Positions 53,079-60,794 of a stretch of DNA of 64,000 nt are shown here, piece by piece. This stretch comes from JAJYSO01 sp964579505. Lineage in GTDB: Bacteria; Bacteroidota; Bacteroidia; Flavobacteriales; Flavobacteriaceae. Made by a program: the position numbers and the translations under genes. The stretch covers positions 62,001-126,000 of the forward strand of contig CAZOGC010000006.1 in NCBI GenBank assembly GCA_964579505.1, given 5' to 3'. Under the pieces are notes generated by a model. The model was not told the DNA's origin, searched no databases, and saw only the letters and a list, made by a program, of their open reading frames with translations. Every line of letters begins with the position of its first letter. Position 1 is the first letter of the stretch.

Positions 53079-53723
53079 ATGGCACGAATTAAACCGAAAA
53101 GAAAGAGTACCCACGTTGATATGACTCCTTTCGTTGATGTGGCCTTCTTACTGCTCACCTTCTTTATTTTGGCGGCGCAGTTTAGACCAGAAGAGGCGGT
53201 TAAAGTAACCACTCCTGCTTCTACGGCTACAGAACAGATACCGGAAGGAAATCTTATCGAAATAACGATGGATGGCAAAGGGCGCATATTTTTTGGCATG
53301 GCCGGGCAAAACAACCGTATTGCCATGCTAGAAAATTTGGCCAAGGCTAGAAAATTGACCTTTACGGATGTGCAGAAAAAGAAGTTTTCTTTGCTGCATA
53401 ACTTCGGTACCCCTATAAACGAATTGAAATCGTATTTGAAAATGAATGCGGCTCAACGCGATCAGTATAATGAGCAGACCAAAGGGATACCGGTTGATAC
53501 TTCAGGGGTAGCTAAAAACCAGTTAGAGGCTTGGTTAAAAGCCGCGCTAACGGTGCATAGAAAAGCTCCACTTGTTGTAAAAGGCGATAAGCAGGCAAAA
53601 TATCCTGTTTTTAATGCTGTAATCAACACGTTGAAGGATGTAAACGAAAATAAATTTCAATTAGTTACTTCAGGTAGCGGTGGCGGTGCTGGATCAGCAA
53701 TCACCGAAAATGAAGGAGAGTAA
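53079..53723 (+). CDS. ExbD/TolR-family biopolymer transport protein (first copy)
   Basis: The 214-residue protein has one N-terminal membrane helix preceded by basic residues. It carries the conserved proton-pathway aspartate in VDMTPFVDVAFLLLTFFIL, the ExbD/TolR signature. The periplasmic part is about 170 residues, with a central insertion compared with the roughly 140-residue E. coli ExbD and a glycine-rich end (SGSGGGAGSA). It pairs with the ExbB-like channel encoded 18 bp upstream. A second, clearly different ExbD follows. Confidence 0.95.
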   Translation: MARIKPKRKSTHVDMTPFVDVAFLLLTFFILAAQFRPEEAVKVTTPASTATEQIPEGNLIEITMDGKGRIFFGMAGQNNRIAMLENLAKARKLTFTDVQKKKFSLLHNFGTPINELKSYLKMNAAQRDQYNEQTKGIPVDTSGVAKNQLEAWLKAALTVHRKAPLVVKGDKQAKYPVFNAVINTLKDVNENKFQLVTSGSGGGAGSAITENEGE

Positions 53724-53773
53724 TTGAAAATTTGGAACAGATATTGTATATCTTAATATAATCAAAGAAAAAC

Positions 53774-54445
53774 ATGGCCGAAGTACAAGAATCAACAGAC
53801 GAAAGCCGGAAAAAAGGTGGCGCGAAAAAGGCTCGCGGCAAGAAAAAGTCTACTCGGGTAGATATGACCCCGATGGTTGACTTAGGCTTTCTCTTAATTA
53901 CGTTCTTTATTTTAACGACCTCATTAAACCAGCCGCAAGCCATGAACATTGTGGTGCCGGCTAAGGATAAAACCTTAGAAAACGAGCAAGATCGTAGCAA
54001 AGTCGGAGACGAACAAGCTTTTACGATTTTGTTAGGCAAAGACCACAAAGTTTGGTATTATGAAGGGCTTTTTGATGACCCTAACCAAAAATTGGACCCC
54101 GTAGAAGTAAACTGGGGTACTGGTGAAGGAAGTCTAAGACAAGCGTTGATTAGAAAATCACGTGAGCGGAACCCTGATTATGACCGAATAGCCGTCTTGC
54201 AAAAACAGCTGAATTTAGGGGAGATAGATATAGATACGTATAAAAAAGAAGTAAAGAAAATTACCGGATATAAACTAGGTATAGTGGTGTTGGTTAAAGC
54301 CGCTCCGGAATCTACCTATGATGATTTGGTAAGTGTGTTAGACGAACTGAAAATTACCCATGTGGGTATATACGCGATAGTTGATATCTCGAAGCAAGAA
54401 AAAGATCTATTAAAGGATTTGTATAAAGAACCAAAAACATCTTAA
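53774..54445 (+). CDS. ExbD/TolR-family biopolymer transport protein (second copy)
   Basis: The 223-residue protein has a longer charged N-terminus (EVQESTDESRKKGGAKKARG) before the single helix. The signature VDMTPMVDLGFLLITFFIL carries the conserved aspartate, and a sizeable periplasmic domain ends VDISKQEKDLLKDL. Two different ExbD proteins in one operon suggest a mixed ExbD dimer in the channel, a common Bacteroidota arrangement. The tonB gene starts 3 bp after its stop. Confidence 0.95.
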   Translation: MAEVQESTDESRKKGGAKKARGKKKSTRVDMTPMVDLGFLLITFFILTTSLNQPQAMNIVVPAKDKTLENEQDRSKVGDEQAFTILLGKDHKVWYYEGLFDDPNQKLDPVEVNWGTGEGSLRQALIRKSRERNPDYDRIAVLQKQLNLGEIDIDTYKKEVKKITGYKLGIVVLVKAAPESTYDDLVSVLDELKITHVGIYAIVDISKQEKDLLKDLYKEPKTS

Positions 54446-54448
54446 GTT

Positions 54449-55273
54449 ATGGCAGATATTGATTTATTAAACAAGGTATGGTGTGACTTGGTTTTTAGGA
54501 ATCGTAATAAAAGTTACGGGGCTTATCAACTAAGGTTGGGCTTTAATAGACGAATGATTAAGTCTATGATATTTGGTGTGCTGGGTGTAGCCTTTTTTAT
54601 GGCTCTTCCGATCATTATTTCGGAGATTAAAGCAACGATGCCACATCAAGATGTAGAAGTAAATATGGACACGGAGTTCGCCAATGTAAAAATAGACCAA
54701 CCTAAACCGCCACCAGAAGTTCCTGATGTTCCACCTCCACCGCCTGCGGTGAAAGAGTTGAAATTTACAGAGCCAAAAGTGGTGAAACAAGATAAGGTAA
54801 AACCTACCGATATTCCACCACCAATTGAGAATGTTGAAAAAGACATGATTTTGGGTGATGAAAACAAAGACGGACTTTCTAAATTTGATGTGAATATCGA
54901 GGCCCCTGAAGATGGAACAGGAGATAAAGTAGTAGGAGCAGTAATTGACAATAAAACGTATGATTATGCTTCTATTCAGAAAAAACCCAAGTTTCCGGGT
55001 AATCTGAAAAATTACATTAGTAAACACTTAAAATATCCTGATGAAGCACGTTCGGCAAATGTTGAAGGAAAAGTGTATGTTAAGTTTACGATAGAACGTG
55101 ATGGTAGCATATCTAATGTAAAAGTGGTTCGCGGTAAAGAATTAGGATATGGTTTGGCTAAAGAAGCTGTACGTATTATTAAAAGCATGCCACGATGGAC
55201 ACCAGGAGAGGTAAATGGTAAGAAGGTAAATGTTAGTTATATTCAACCATTTTCATTCAATTTGGGTTATTAG
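54449..55273 (+). CDS. TonB energy transducer
   Basis: The 274-residue protein has a membrane helix at about 34-54 (MIFGVLGVAFFMALPIIISE). A proline-rich periplasmic spacer follows (PKPPPEVPDVPPPPPAVKE) with charged repeats, and the C-terminal TonB domain is at about 185-274 (ISKHLKYPDEARSANVEGKVYVKF, VRGKELGYGLAKEA, MPRWTPGEVNGKKV). It couples the ExbB/ExbD proton channel to TonB-dependent receptors such as the two SusC proteins encoded in this window. The next start codon (GTG, TAGTG overlap) touches its stop by one base, so the small gene after it is likely co-translated. Confidence 0.95.
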   Translation: MADIDLLNKVWCDLVFRNRNKSYGAYQLRLGFNRRMIKSMIFGVLGVAFFMALPIIISEIKATMPHQDVEVNMDTEFANVKIDQPKPPPEVPDVPPPPPAVKELKFTEPKVVKQDKVKPTDIPPPIENVEKDMILGDENKDGLSKFDVNIEAPEDGTGDKVVGAVIDNKTYDYASIQKKPKFPGNLKNYISKHLKYPDEARSANVEGKVYVKFTIERDGSISNVKVVRGKELGYGLAKEAVRIIKSMPRWTPGEVNGKKVNVSYIQPFSFNLGY

Positions 55274-55506
55274 TGAGTAACTTTATTGAAAAATTTAGCC
55301 GGCAGAGCCCGGGCAAACAAGTCAGACTAATGCTACAGTTTTTCGTAGTACTGGCTTATTTTGCAGTAGGATGTTTGTTTGTCTTCTACCGTCCGTTAGA
55401 GACGGTAGTTAGACAAACTTGGCTACGTTGGGGTATTGGAATAATTATTTTGGCGTATGCCGTGTTCCGCTTCTTCCGGTTTAGAAGAATTCTATTAGAT
55501 TCCTAA
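55273..55506 (+). CDS. Small two-helix membrane protein in the exbB-exbD-tonB operon, function unknown
   Basis: The 77-residue protein starts at a GTG that overlaps the tonB stop by one base (TAGTG). Two hydrophobic helices are visible: LQFFVVLAYFAVGCLFVFY (about 21-39) and WGIGIIILAYAVFRFF (about 53-68). The start is amphipathic and charged (NFIEKFSRQ), and the loop between the helices is basic. The tight coupling and the terminator just after it suggest that it is a true operon member, perhaps a TonB-complex accessory subunit. I do not recognise a named family. Confidence 0.75.
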   Translation: MSNFIEKFSRQSPGKQVRLMLQFFVVLAYFAVGCLFVFYRPLETVVRQTWLRWGIGIIILAYAVFRFFRFRRILLDS

Positions 55507-55532
55507 TCCTTAAAAAGATCAGGAATCTTTTT
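55497..55532 (+). terminator. Candidate terminator or attenuator after the small membrane protein gene
   Basis: AGATTCCT (55497-55504) and AGGAATCT (55521-55528) form a perfect 8-bp stem with a 16-nt loop, followed by TTTT. It covers the stop codon and ends only 16 bp before the PstS-like gene, so either that gene has its own promoter or read-through is partial. Confidence 0.55.
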
Positions 55533-55548
55533 GTTTAGATTTTAAGAG

Positions 55549-56502
55549 ATGGTGAAAAAAGCTATAGGCTTGCTGTTTTTTGTTATACTGCTTGGTGTAA
55601 CTACTGCTTGTCGTAAACATAACGATAAGATAGAAAGTAATACTATTGGAGTGCTAGACATATCTGTAGATGCTACCGTTTTCCCGTTTGTAAATCAGGC
55701 AGCTAGGGTGTTTAAAGCAAGCTATCCTAAAGCAGTTATACACGCTAGAAGTGTGCCGGGCCAAAAAGCGATAAACAATGTAATGACCGATAGCTCTTCG
55801 CTGGCTATTACGGCGCGTAATCTTACCCCAAAAGAAGAAAAACAATTTTTAGCGGCTTATCAATACAAACCCACTGTGTCTTGTATTGCGGTAGATGCAG
55901 TAGCCCTTATTGTAAATAATAAAAATAAAGACAGATTGCTAACAACAGCAGAGGTACGCGCTATATTTTCCGGAAAAATAAAGCGCTGGCAATCACTTCA
56001 AAAAGACAACCCGGTAAAAGATAGCATTCATATTGTTTTTGATAACCCGTATTCAAGCACGGTAAAAGCAATAAAAAAATTTACGGGAGTTACGAAACTA
56101 AACCTTCCGAACGCTGCTGCTGTTAATAACAATAGAGAGGTTATAAAATATGTTAACGAACACCCTAATGCCCTTGGTATAATTGGCGTGAATTGGATTA
56201 GTCAGAAAAAAGATGATCGTACACAAAAATTTCTTTCTCAGATAAAGGTGGTAGCCATAGCGCCAACAAAACAGACAGATAGTGTAACCAAATACTATTT
56301 GCCGCTGTTAGAAAATTTAAAAGCGGGGTTATATCCCATAACCAGAGGCATTTATATTATCAACCGAGGAAGAAGTGTGAGTTTAGGCACGGGTTTTGCA
56401 GCTTTCCTCAATAGCCCAAGGGGTCAATTACTTATAGAAAGAAGCGGGTTAGTACCCGCAAGAGAGACTCCGATGATAATTTATTTGAAAAATGAGTTTT
56501 AA
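55549..56502 (+). CDS. PstS-like phosphate/oxyanion-binding lipoprotein
   Basis: The 317-residue protein has a lipobox in LLGVTTACRKHND. The two-lobed binding-protein fold of the PstS family is indicated by FVNQAARVFKASYPKAVI, VALIVNNKNKDRLLTTAEVRAIFSGKI and FLNSPRGQLLIERSGLVPA. It should capture phosphate or a similar anion in the periplasm, but no PstC, PstA or PstB gene follows, so it may serve another role or another transporter. It lies 42 bp after the exbB-tonB operon, next to a TPR protein. Similar placement after tonB is familiar in flavobacteria. Confidence 0.85.
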   Translation: MVKKAIGLLFFVILLGVTTACRKHNDKIESNTIGVLDISVDATVFPFVNQAARVFKASYPKAVIHARSVPGQKAINNVMTDSSSLAITARNLTPKEEKQFLAAYQYKPTVSCIAVDAVALIVNNKNKDRLLTTAEVRAIFSGKIKRWQSLQKDNPVKDSIHIVFDNPYSSTVKAIKKFTGVTKLNLPNAAAVNNNREVIKYVNEHPNALGIIGVNWISQKKDDRTQKFLSQIKVVAIAPTKQTDSVTKYYLPLLENLKAGLYPITRGIYIINRGRSVSLGTGFAAFLNSPRGQLLIERSGLVPARETPMIIYLKNEF

Positions 56503-56528
56503 AAAATAATAAAATCCATATTTTAGCC

Positions 56529-56553
56529 CTCCGAAATATTTTTATCGGAGTTT
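56529..56553 (+). terminator. Weak hairpin terminator after the PstS-like gene
   Basis: CTCCGA (56529-56534) and TCGGAG (56545-56550) pair over 6 bp with a 10-nt AT-rich loop, followed by only TTT. It lies 26 bp after the stop codon and before the TPR gene. Confidence 0.35.
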
Positions 56554-56594
56554 ATGGATAAAAATTAGGTCGAATATTTAAATAAAAATAACTT

Positions 56595-58301
56595 ATGCAA
56601 TTGATGAAGAAAATAGCACTTATTGCTTTTATTGGAATTTTATCATTTCAACAGGTAAATGCTCAAAACAAAGTAGATCAGGCACGAAAAGCCATGGATA
56701 ATGACCAGTATCAAACGGCTATAGATTTATTAAAGCCGGTACAATCTGCAGAGAGCCAATATTATATTGGCGATGCTTATATGCATCTTCTTAATTACAC
56801 AGCTGCTAAAGCTGCATTTAAAAAAGGAATTGAACTAGATGATGATTTCCCATTAAACTACGTGGGGTTAGCCCATATAGATTTATTAAATAAAAATACA
56901 ACACAGGCAGCGGCTCAGATGGAAGAAGCCGAGGATCAGTTGCGTAGAAGGGTAAGAGATCCGCGTACTTTTATTGAAGCCATGAAAGCTTATGGAGATG
57001 CGGGGTATTATGATAAAGCTATTGCTTATGGCGAGAAGGCTTTAAAAGTAACACAAGACGACCCTAAACTATACGTTGCTTTAGGTAATATATATAGTGA
57101 ACGGAACAGTCACGACTTGTCTATGCCGGTAACTTATTATGAACGCGCTATTTCTTTAGATCCTCATAATGCAGAGGCTTATACTAAATTGGCAGTGGCT
57201 TGGTCTCGTGCCAGAAAACCTAAAAAAGCTTTAGAATTGTTTGGAAAAGCTATTCAGGCAAATCCTAATTATGCTCCCGCTTATAAAGAGAAAGCCATTT
57301 TTTATTACAGAAAGCACAAGCCGGAAGCGCTTAAAAAGGCCATTGCTATTTATAGAGATAAATATTTACCACTTGCCGGCCAAAACAACTGTAAGGCTGT
57401 TACTCAGTACATTCAATTTGTATTCTTGGCCGGAGATGCAAAAACCGCTATTAAAGAGATTAACAAGTTGAAACAAAATGCAAATTGTAATGAGTTGATT
57501 GAGATGGATCGTATGGAAGGATATGCGGCCTATGAAACCAAACATTACAAGCAAGCTGAAGCAGCTATGAAAAAGTTTATTGGAGAAGCTCCTGAGCAGA
57601 AACTTATTCCGGCTGATTATTTATACCTAGGTAAAGCTCAACTTAAAGATTCTACTCAACGTGCACAAGGAATTGCTAATATGTATAAATCATTACAGTA
57701 TAGTGATACCACAGATCGCGTAGCTCAGCTCAATTATTACAAAGAAATAGCAGAGAGTTTTTCAGAGAGTAAAATGCCTAAAGAAGCCGCTAAGGCCTAT
57801 GCCAAAAAAATGGCTAAATATAAGCATTATAGAGGCCGTACTAATGATATTAGAGATATGGGACGCGCTTATATGCAAGCTAAAGAATACAAAAAAGCGG
57901 ATAAAGCTTTTGAGGAACTTCTTAAAATTGACCCCACCTACCTATACGGAGTCTTTATGCGTGCACAGATTAATAGCAAAGAAGGCATGTCACAAGATAC
58001 AGCCATTGCCTTGTATAATAAGGTGATTAAATTAGCAAAAAAAGATCCTGAAAAAAATCAAGGTTATTTAAATGGCTCGTACCGCTTTTTTATATCGTAT
58101 TACTTACACAGAGAAGATTTAGACGTTCTTAAACGATATGATAGTGCTATTGCGTATCTAGAAAAGATTTATGCTTTAGATAATACTAAATATGAATACG
58201 TTAAAAAGAATATTGAAGAACTTAAGAAACGAAAAGCGTATATTATAAACCGTAGAAAGATTATTGCAGAGCGCAAAAAAGCGCAGGCTAATAAAAAATA
58301 A
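56595..58301 (+). CDS. Exported TPR-repeat protein
   Basis: The 568-residue protein has a signal peptide (ALIAFIGILSFQQVNAQ); an ATG at 56604 is an equally good start that removes three residues. It is built of about a dozen tetratricopeptide repeats, seen as recurrent AxxxxxxALxxNPxY patterns such as KAIAYGEKALKVTQDDPKLYVALG and KALELFGKAIQANPNYAPAYKEKA. TPR proteins are protein-docking scaffolds, here in the periplasm or at the outer membrane. It follows the PstS-like gene by 92 bp. A function beyond scaffolding cannot be read from sequence. Confidence 0.85.
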   Translation: MQLMKKIALIAFIGILSFQQVNAQNKVDQARKAMDNDQYQTAIDLLKPVQSAESQYYIGDAYMHLLNYTAAKAAFKKGIELDDDFPLNYVGLAHIDLLNKNTTQAAAQMEEAEDQLRRRVRDPRTFIEAMKAYGDAGYYDKAIAYGEKALKVTQDDPKLYVALGNIYSERNSHDLSMPVTYYERAISLDPHNAEAYTKLAVAWSRARKPKKALELFGKAIQANPNYAPAYKEKAIFYYRKHKPEALKKAIAIYRDKYLPLAGQNNCKAVTQYIQFVFLAGDAKTAIKEINKLKQNANCNELIEMDRMEGYAAYETKHYKQAEAAMKKFIGEAPEQKLIPADYLYLGKAQLKDSTQRAQGIANMYKSLQYSDTTDRVAQLNYYKEIAESFSESKMPKEAAKAYAKKMAKYKHYRGRTNDIRDMGRAYMQAKEYKKADKAFEELLKIDPTYLYGVFMRAQINSKEGMSQDTAIALYNKVIKLAKKDPEKNQGYLNGSYRFFISYYLHREDLDVLKRYDSAIAYLEKIYALDNTKYEYVKKNIEELKKRKAYIINRRKIIAERKKAQANKK

Positions 58302-58327
58302 ACGGATTACGAGGTTTCAACCCGTAC

Positions 58328-58363
58328 AAAAAGCTGTCTTTGTTATCAAAGACAGCTTTTTTG
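58328..58363 (+). terminator. Rho-independent terminator after the TPR gene
   Basis: AAAAAGCTGTCTTTG (58328-58342) and CAAAGACAGCTTTTT (58347-58361) form a perfect 15-bp stem with a 4-nt loop, followed by TT; the right arm itself ends in a T-run. It is the longest perfect hairpin I found in the window. Confidence 0.9.
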
Positions 58364-58453
58364 TTTCCAGCCAGCACTAAAATAAATAAGGTAAAGGTGT
58401 ACAATCTGCGTAACTTTTTTATTTTTGTGCAGTTAGATTAAATAGATAAAAAC

Positions 58454-58993
58454 ATGAAAAAAATTGTAGCACTTCTTTTCGTGGCTAGCTTTCTAGTAGC
58501 TTGCCAGCAAGAAAAAACAGCCTATGTAGATAACGATATTCTCATGAAAAATTATGAGGGTTTGCAAACGGCCAATAAAGATTATCAGAGTAGGCTTCAG
58601 AAGCTTCAAGATATTTGGCAAAAAAAAGGACAAGCATTTCAAACAAAAGTTCAAGCATTTCAGAAGAAAGCTGGTAGATTAAGTAAATCTGCTCAAAAAG
58701 AACAACGCGAAGCCCTTTTAAAAGAACAGCAGCAGTTGCAGCAAACACAAAGATTACAACAGTCTTTATTAGTGCAACAACGCAAACATGCCAGTGATTC
58801 TATAGAAAAAATCATTAAAAACGAAATTAAAACGTACGCAGAAGCACATAATTATGTATATGTTTTTGGTGCTAACCCTGATGATAATATCTTGTACGCT
58901 CAAGAAAGTAAGAATATAACCCAAGATATCTTAACTAAATTAAATGACGGTGTTTCTACCCCGGTCTCTAAAGACTCTACAAACACCAAATAA
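58454..58993 (+). CDS. OmpH/Skp-like periplasmic chaperone lipoprotein
   Basis: The 179-residue protein has a lipobox at Cys17 (FLVACQQEK). After YVDNDILMKNYEGLQ comes a long charged, glutamine-rich coiled coil (about 40-120) and then a small beta segment (YVYVFGANPDDNILYA), the Skp/OmpH layout. Skp holds unfolded outer-membrane proteins in the periplasm; the lipid anchor distinguishes this protein from the classic soluble form. It is flanked by its own terminators on both sides, so it is probably a single-gene transcript. Confidence 0.82.
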   Translation: MKKIVALLFVASFLVACQQEKTAYVDNDILMKNYEGLQTANKDYQSRLQKLQDIWQKKGQAFQTKVQAFQKKAGRLSKSAQKEQREALLKEQQQLQQTQRLQQSLLVQQRKHASDSIEKIIKNEIKTYAEAHNYVYVFGANPDDNILYAQESKNITQDILTKLNDGVSTPVSKDSTNTK

Positions 58994-59021
58994 CAGCACA
59001 ATACTATAATATAAGAGACAG

Positions 59022-59047
59022 AGCCGGCCGTAACAAGCCGGCTTTTT
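59022..59047 (+). terminator. Rho-independent terminator after the OmpH/Skp-like gene
   Basis: AGCCGGC (59022-59028) and GCCGGCT (59037-59043) form a perfect 7-bp GC-rich stem with an 8-nt loop and a T-run to 59047. Confidence 0.85.
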
Positions 59048-59082
59048 CAATAAAAATAAATTAACATTTATTTATGTTTTTT

Positions 59083-59104
59083 TAGTTCGGTAATAAACGA
59101 ACTA
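59083..59104. promoter_or_regulatory. Candidate operator overlapping the efflux operon promoter
   Basis: TAGTTCG (59083-59089) and CGAACTA (59098-59104) form a perfect 7-bp inverted repeat with an 8-bp spacer, just upstream of a TAnnTTTG element. This placement is typical for an autorepressor; the GbsR/MarR-like gene that follows is the likely binder. Confidence 0.6.
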
Positions 59105-59108
59105 TATC

Positions 59109-59116
59109 TAAATTTG
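59109..59116 (+). promoter_or_regulatory. -7 promoter element (TAAATTTG) of the efflux operon
   Basis: TAAATTTG fits TAnnTTTG exactly and lies 20 bp before the regulator's start codon. A TTCG box at 59086-59089, 19 bp upstream, may act as a weak -33 element within the operator. Confidence 0.6.
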
Positions 59117-59136
59117 CCCGCTGTAAAAAGAGTGTA

Positions 59137-59622
59137 ATGGATACATGCAAGGTGAAAAAAGAGAAGTTGGTAGAGGAGATTGGAGTGTATTTTGAAAAAG
59201 AACAACAGCTTTCTCCATTGGCTGCCCGAATTTTTGCGCTGTTAATGTTGTGTTCGGGTTCCGGGCATACTTTTGATGAACTTGTAGAATATACCAACGC
59301 AAGTAAGAGTTCTGTTTCAACCAGTATTCAGTTATTACTCAATAAAGGAAGCGTAGAATATTTTACCAAACCAGGTGAACGGAAACGTTTTTTTAGATTG
59401 AGTAAAACGTATGTAGAAATAAATCTAAAAGATTATCAAAAACGAATTGAAGAAGAACTAAAAATGCTAGAGAAGGTGAATGCGTTTAATCAACAATACA
59501 ACACCCCTAAATACAAAAGCCATAAAGAATTTGGAGAAATATACAAACGCTATTTACAAGTAAATTACGAGAACCTAGAATCTATTATTCATAAATTAAA
59601 TCAATTAGAAAGAACAGTTTAG
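59137..59622 (+). CDS. GbsR/MarR-type winged-helix transcriptional regulator of the efflux operon
   Basis: The 161-residue protein has the winged helix at about 20-90 (SPLAARIFALLMLCSG, then TFDELVEYTNASKSSVSTSIQLL). The wing (KGSVEYFTKPGERKRFFRL) is followed by a C-terminal coiled dimerisation region. The pattern matches the GbsR branch of MarR-like repressors. It is the first gene of the RND efflux operon (adaptor 10 bp downstream) and lies behind an inverted repeat that overlaps its own promoter. The natural reading is an autorepressor that releases the operon when a drug, bile acid or other inducer binds. Confidence 0.88.
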   Translation: MDTCKVKKEKLVEEIGVYFEKEQQLSPLAARIFALLMLCSGSGHTFDELVEYTNASKSSVSTSIQLLLNKGSVEYFTKPGERKRFFRLSKTYVEINLKDYQKRIEEELKMLEKVNAFNQQYNTPKYKSHKEFGEIYKRYLQVNYENLESIIHKLNQLERTV

Positions 59623-59632
59623 AAAGAATCCT

Positions 59633-60772
59633 ATGAAAAAATACAGTTATTCTTTAGTCCTATTCATTACTGTTTTCAGTCTTGTTTCATGTGGGAATGG
59701 GAAAAAAAGTCAAAACGCTGCAGCTGCGGGAAAACCGCAAGTTATGCCGGTTGCAACCATCAAGGCGCCTACAGATACCGTAACGGTAAATAGAAGCTAT
59801 CACGCCAGTATAGAAGGTATTATTAATAGTGAAGCTCGCCCAAAAATAGCGGGCTATATTACCAATGTATTGGTAGATGAAGGCCAAAAAGTGCACAAAG
59901 GTCAGGTAATGTTTAAATTAGAAACCAGCGCTTTGTCTGAAGATGCTGATGCTGCTAAAGCTAGTATTCACGTAGCTCAGGTTAAAGTTGATCAGTTAAA
60001 GCCATTGGTTGCTCAAAACATTGTGAGCGAAAACCAATTAGCCACTGCCGAAGCACAACTAAAACAAGCACAAAGCCAGTATCACAGTATTATGGCTAAT
60101 ATTGGTTATGCTACGGTAAAGAGTCCGGTAAATGGATATGTGGGCTCCATTCGTATTCGAAAAGGAAACTTGGTTAGCCCCAATGACCCGCAACCACTTA
60201 CCACCGTTACAGACATCAGTAAAGTGTATGCTTACTTTTCTATGAATGAGAAAGATTATCTTGATTTTCTTTTAACGGCAGATGGAAAGACCCGAAAAGA
60301 AAAGATAAAGAATTTGCCAAAGGTAACCCTTGTCTTGGCTAATGGTCAACCTTATAAATATAAAGGAACCATTCAAACCGTCAATTCACAAATTAATCCA
60401 CAGACCGGAACCGTGTCTTTTCGCGCTATTTTTAAGAACCCTAATCGTATTTTAACCAATGGGAGTACCGGTATTATTAAAGTGCCTCACACATACGATA
60501 ATGTAGTGGTAGTTCCTCAAAAAGCTACTTTTGAGCAACAAGGGCGTGTTTTTGTTATGAAAGTAGTAAAAACAGATAGCCTTACTACCGTAAAAGCAGA
60601 TGCTGTTGATGTAATAGGCCAAAAAGGGAATCTTTATTTAATAGGCGGCGGATTGAAAGAAGGAGAAGATATTTTAGGGCAAAACGTAGATAAAATACGT
60701 CCAGGATCTCCTATAAAACCTATTCCAACCCCGTTTGACAGTATTGCCAAACCTTTGCAAAAAGTTTTTTAA
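59633..60772 (+). CDS. RND efflux periplasmic adaptor (AcrA/MexA-like) lipoprotein
   Basis: The 379-residue protein has a lipobox at Cys20 (FSLVSCGNGKK). A lipoyl-like half (GYITNVLVDEGQKVHKGQVMFKL) is followed by the helical hairpin (AKASIHVAQVKVDQLKPLVAQ, ENQLATAEAQLKQAQSQY) and the second lipoyl half (ATVKSPVNGYVGSIRIRKG). A beta-barrel domain and the C-terminal membrane-proximal part complete it. It joins the inner-membrane pump to an outer-membrane channel. It lies 10 bp after the regulator and 22 bp before the pump gene. Confidence 0.95.
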   Translation: MKKYSYSLVLFITVFSLVSCGNGKKSQNAAAAGKPQVMPVATIKAPTDTVTVNRSYHASIEGIINSEARPKIAGYITNVLVDEGQKVHKGQVMFKLETSALSEDADAAKASIHVAQVKVDQLKPLVAQNIVSENQLATAEAQLKQAQSQYHSIMANIGYATVKSPVNGYVGSIRIRKGNLVSPNDPQPLTTVTDISKVYAYFSMNEKDYLDFLLTADGKTRKEKIKNLPKVTLVLANGQPYKYKGTIQTVNSQINPQTGTVSFRAIFKNPNRILTNGSTGIIKVPHTYDNVVVVPQKATFEQQGRVFVMKVVKTDSLTTVKADAVDVIGQKGNLYLIGGGLKEGEDILGQNVDKIRPGSPIKPIPTPFDSIAKPLQKVF

Positions 60773-60794
60773 TTAATCACTGAAGGAAAGAGTT

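Noticed and set aside
54530..55027. Open frame of 165 codons on the minus strand inside tonB
   Set aside because: Its composition (Trp, Arg, Phe and His runs) is what the proline-rich tonB sequence gives when read in the opposite sense.
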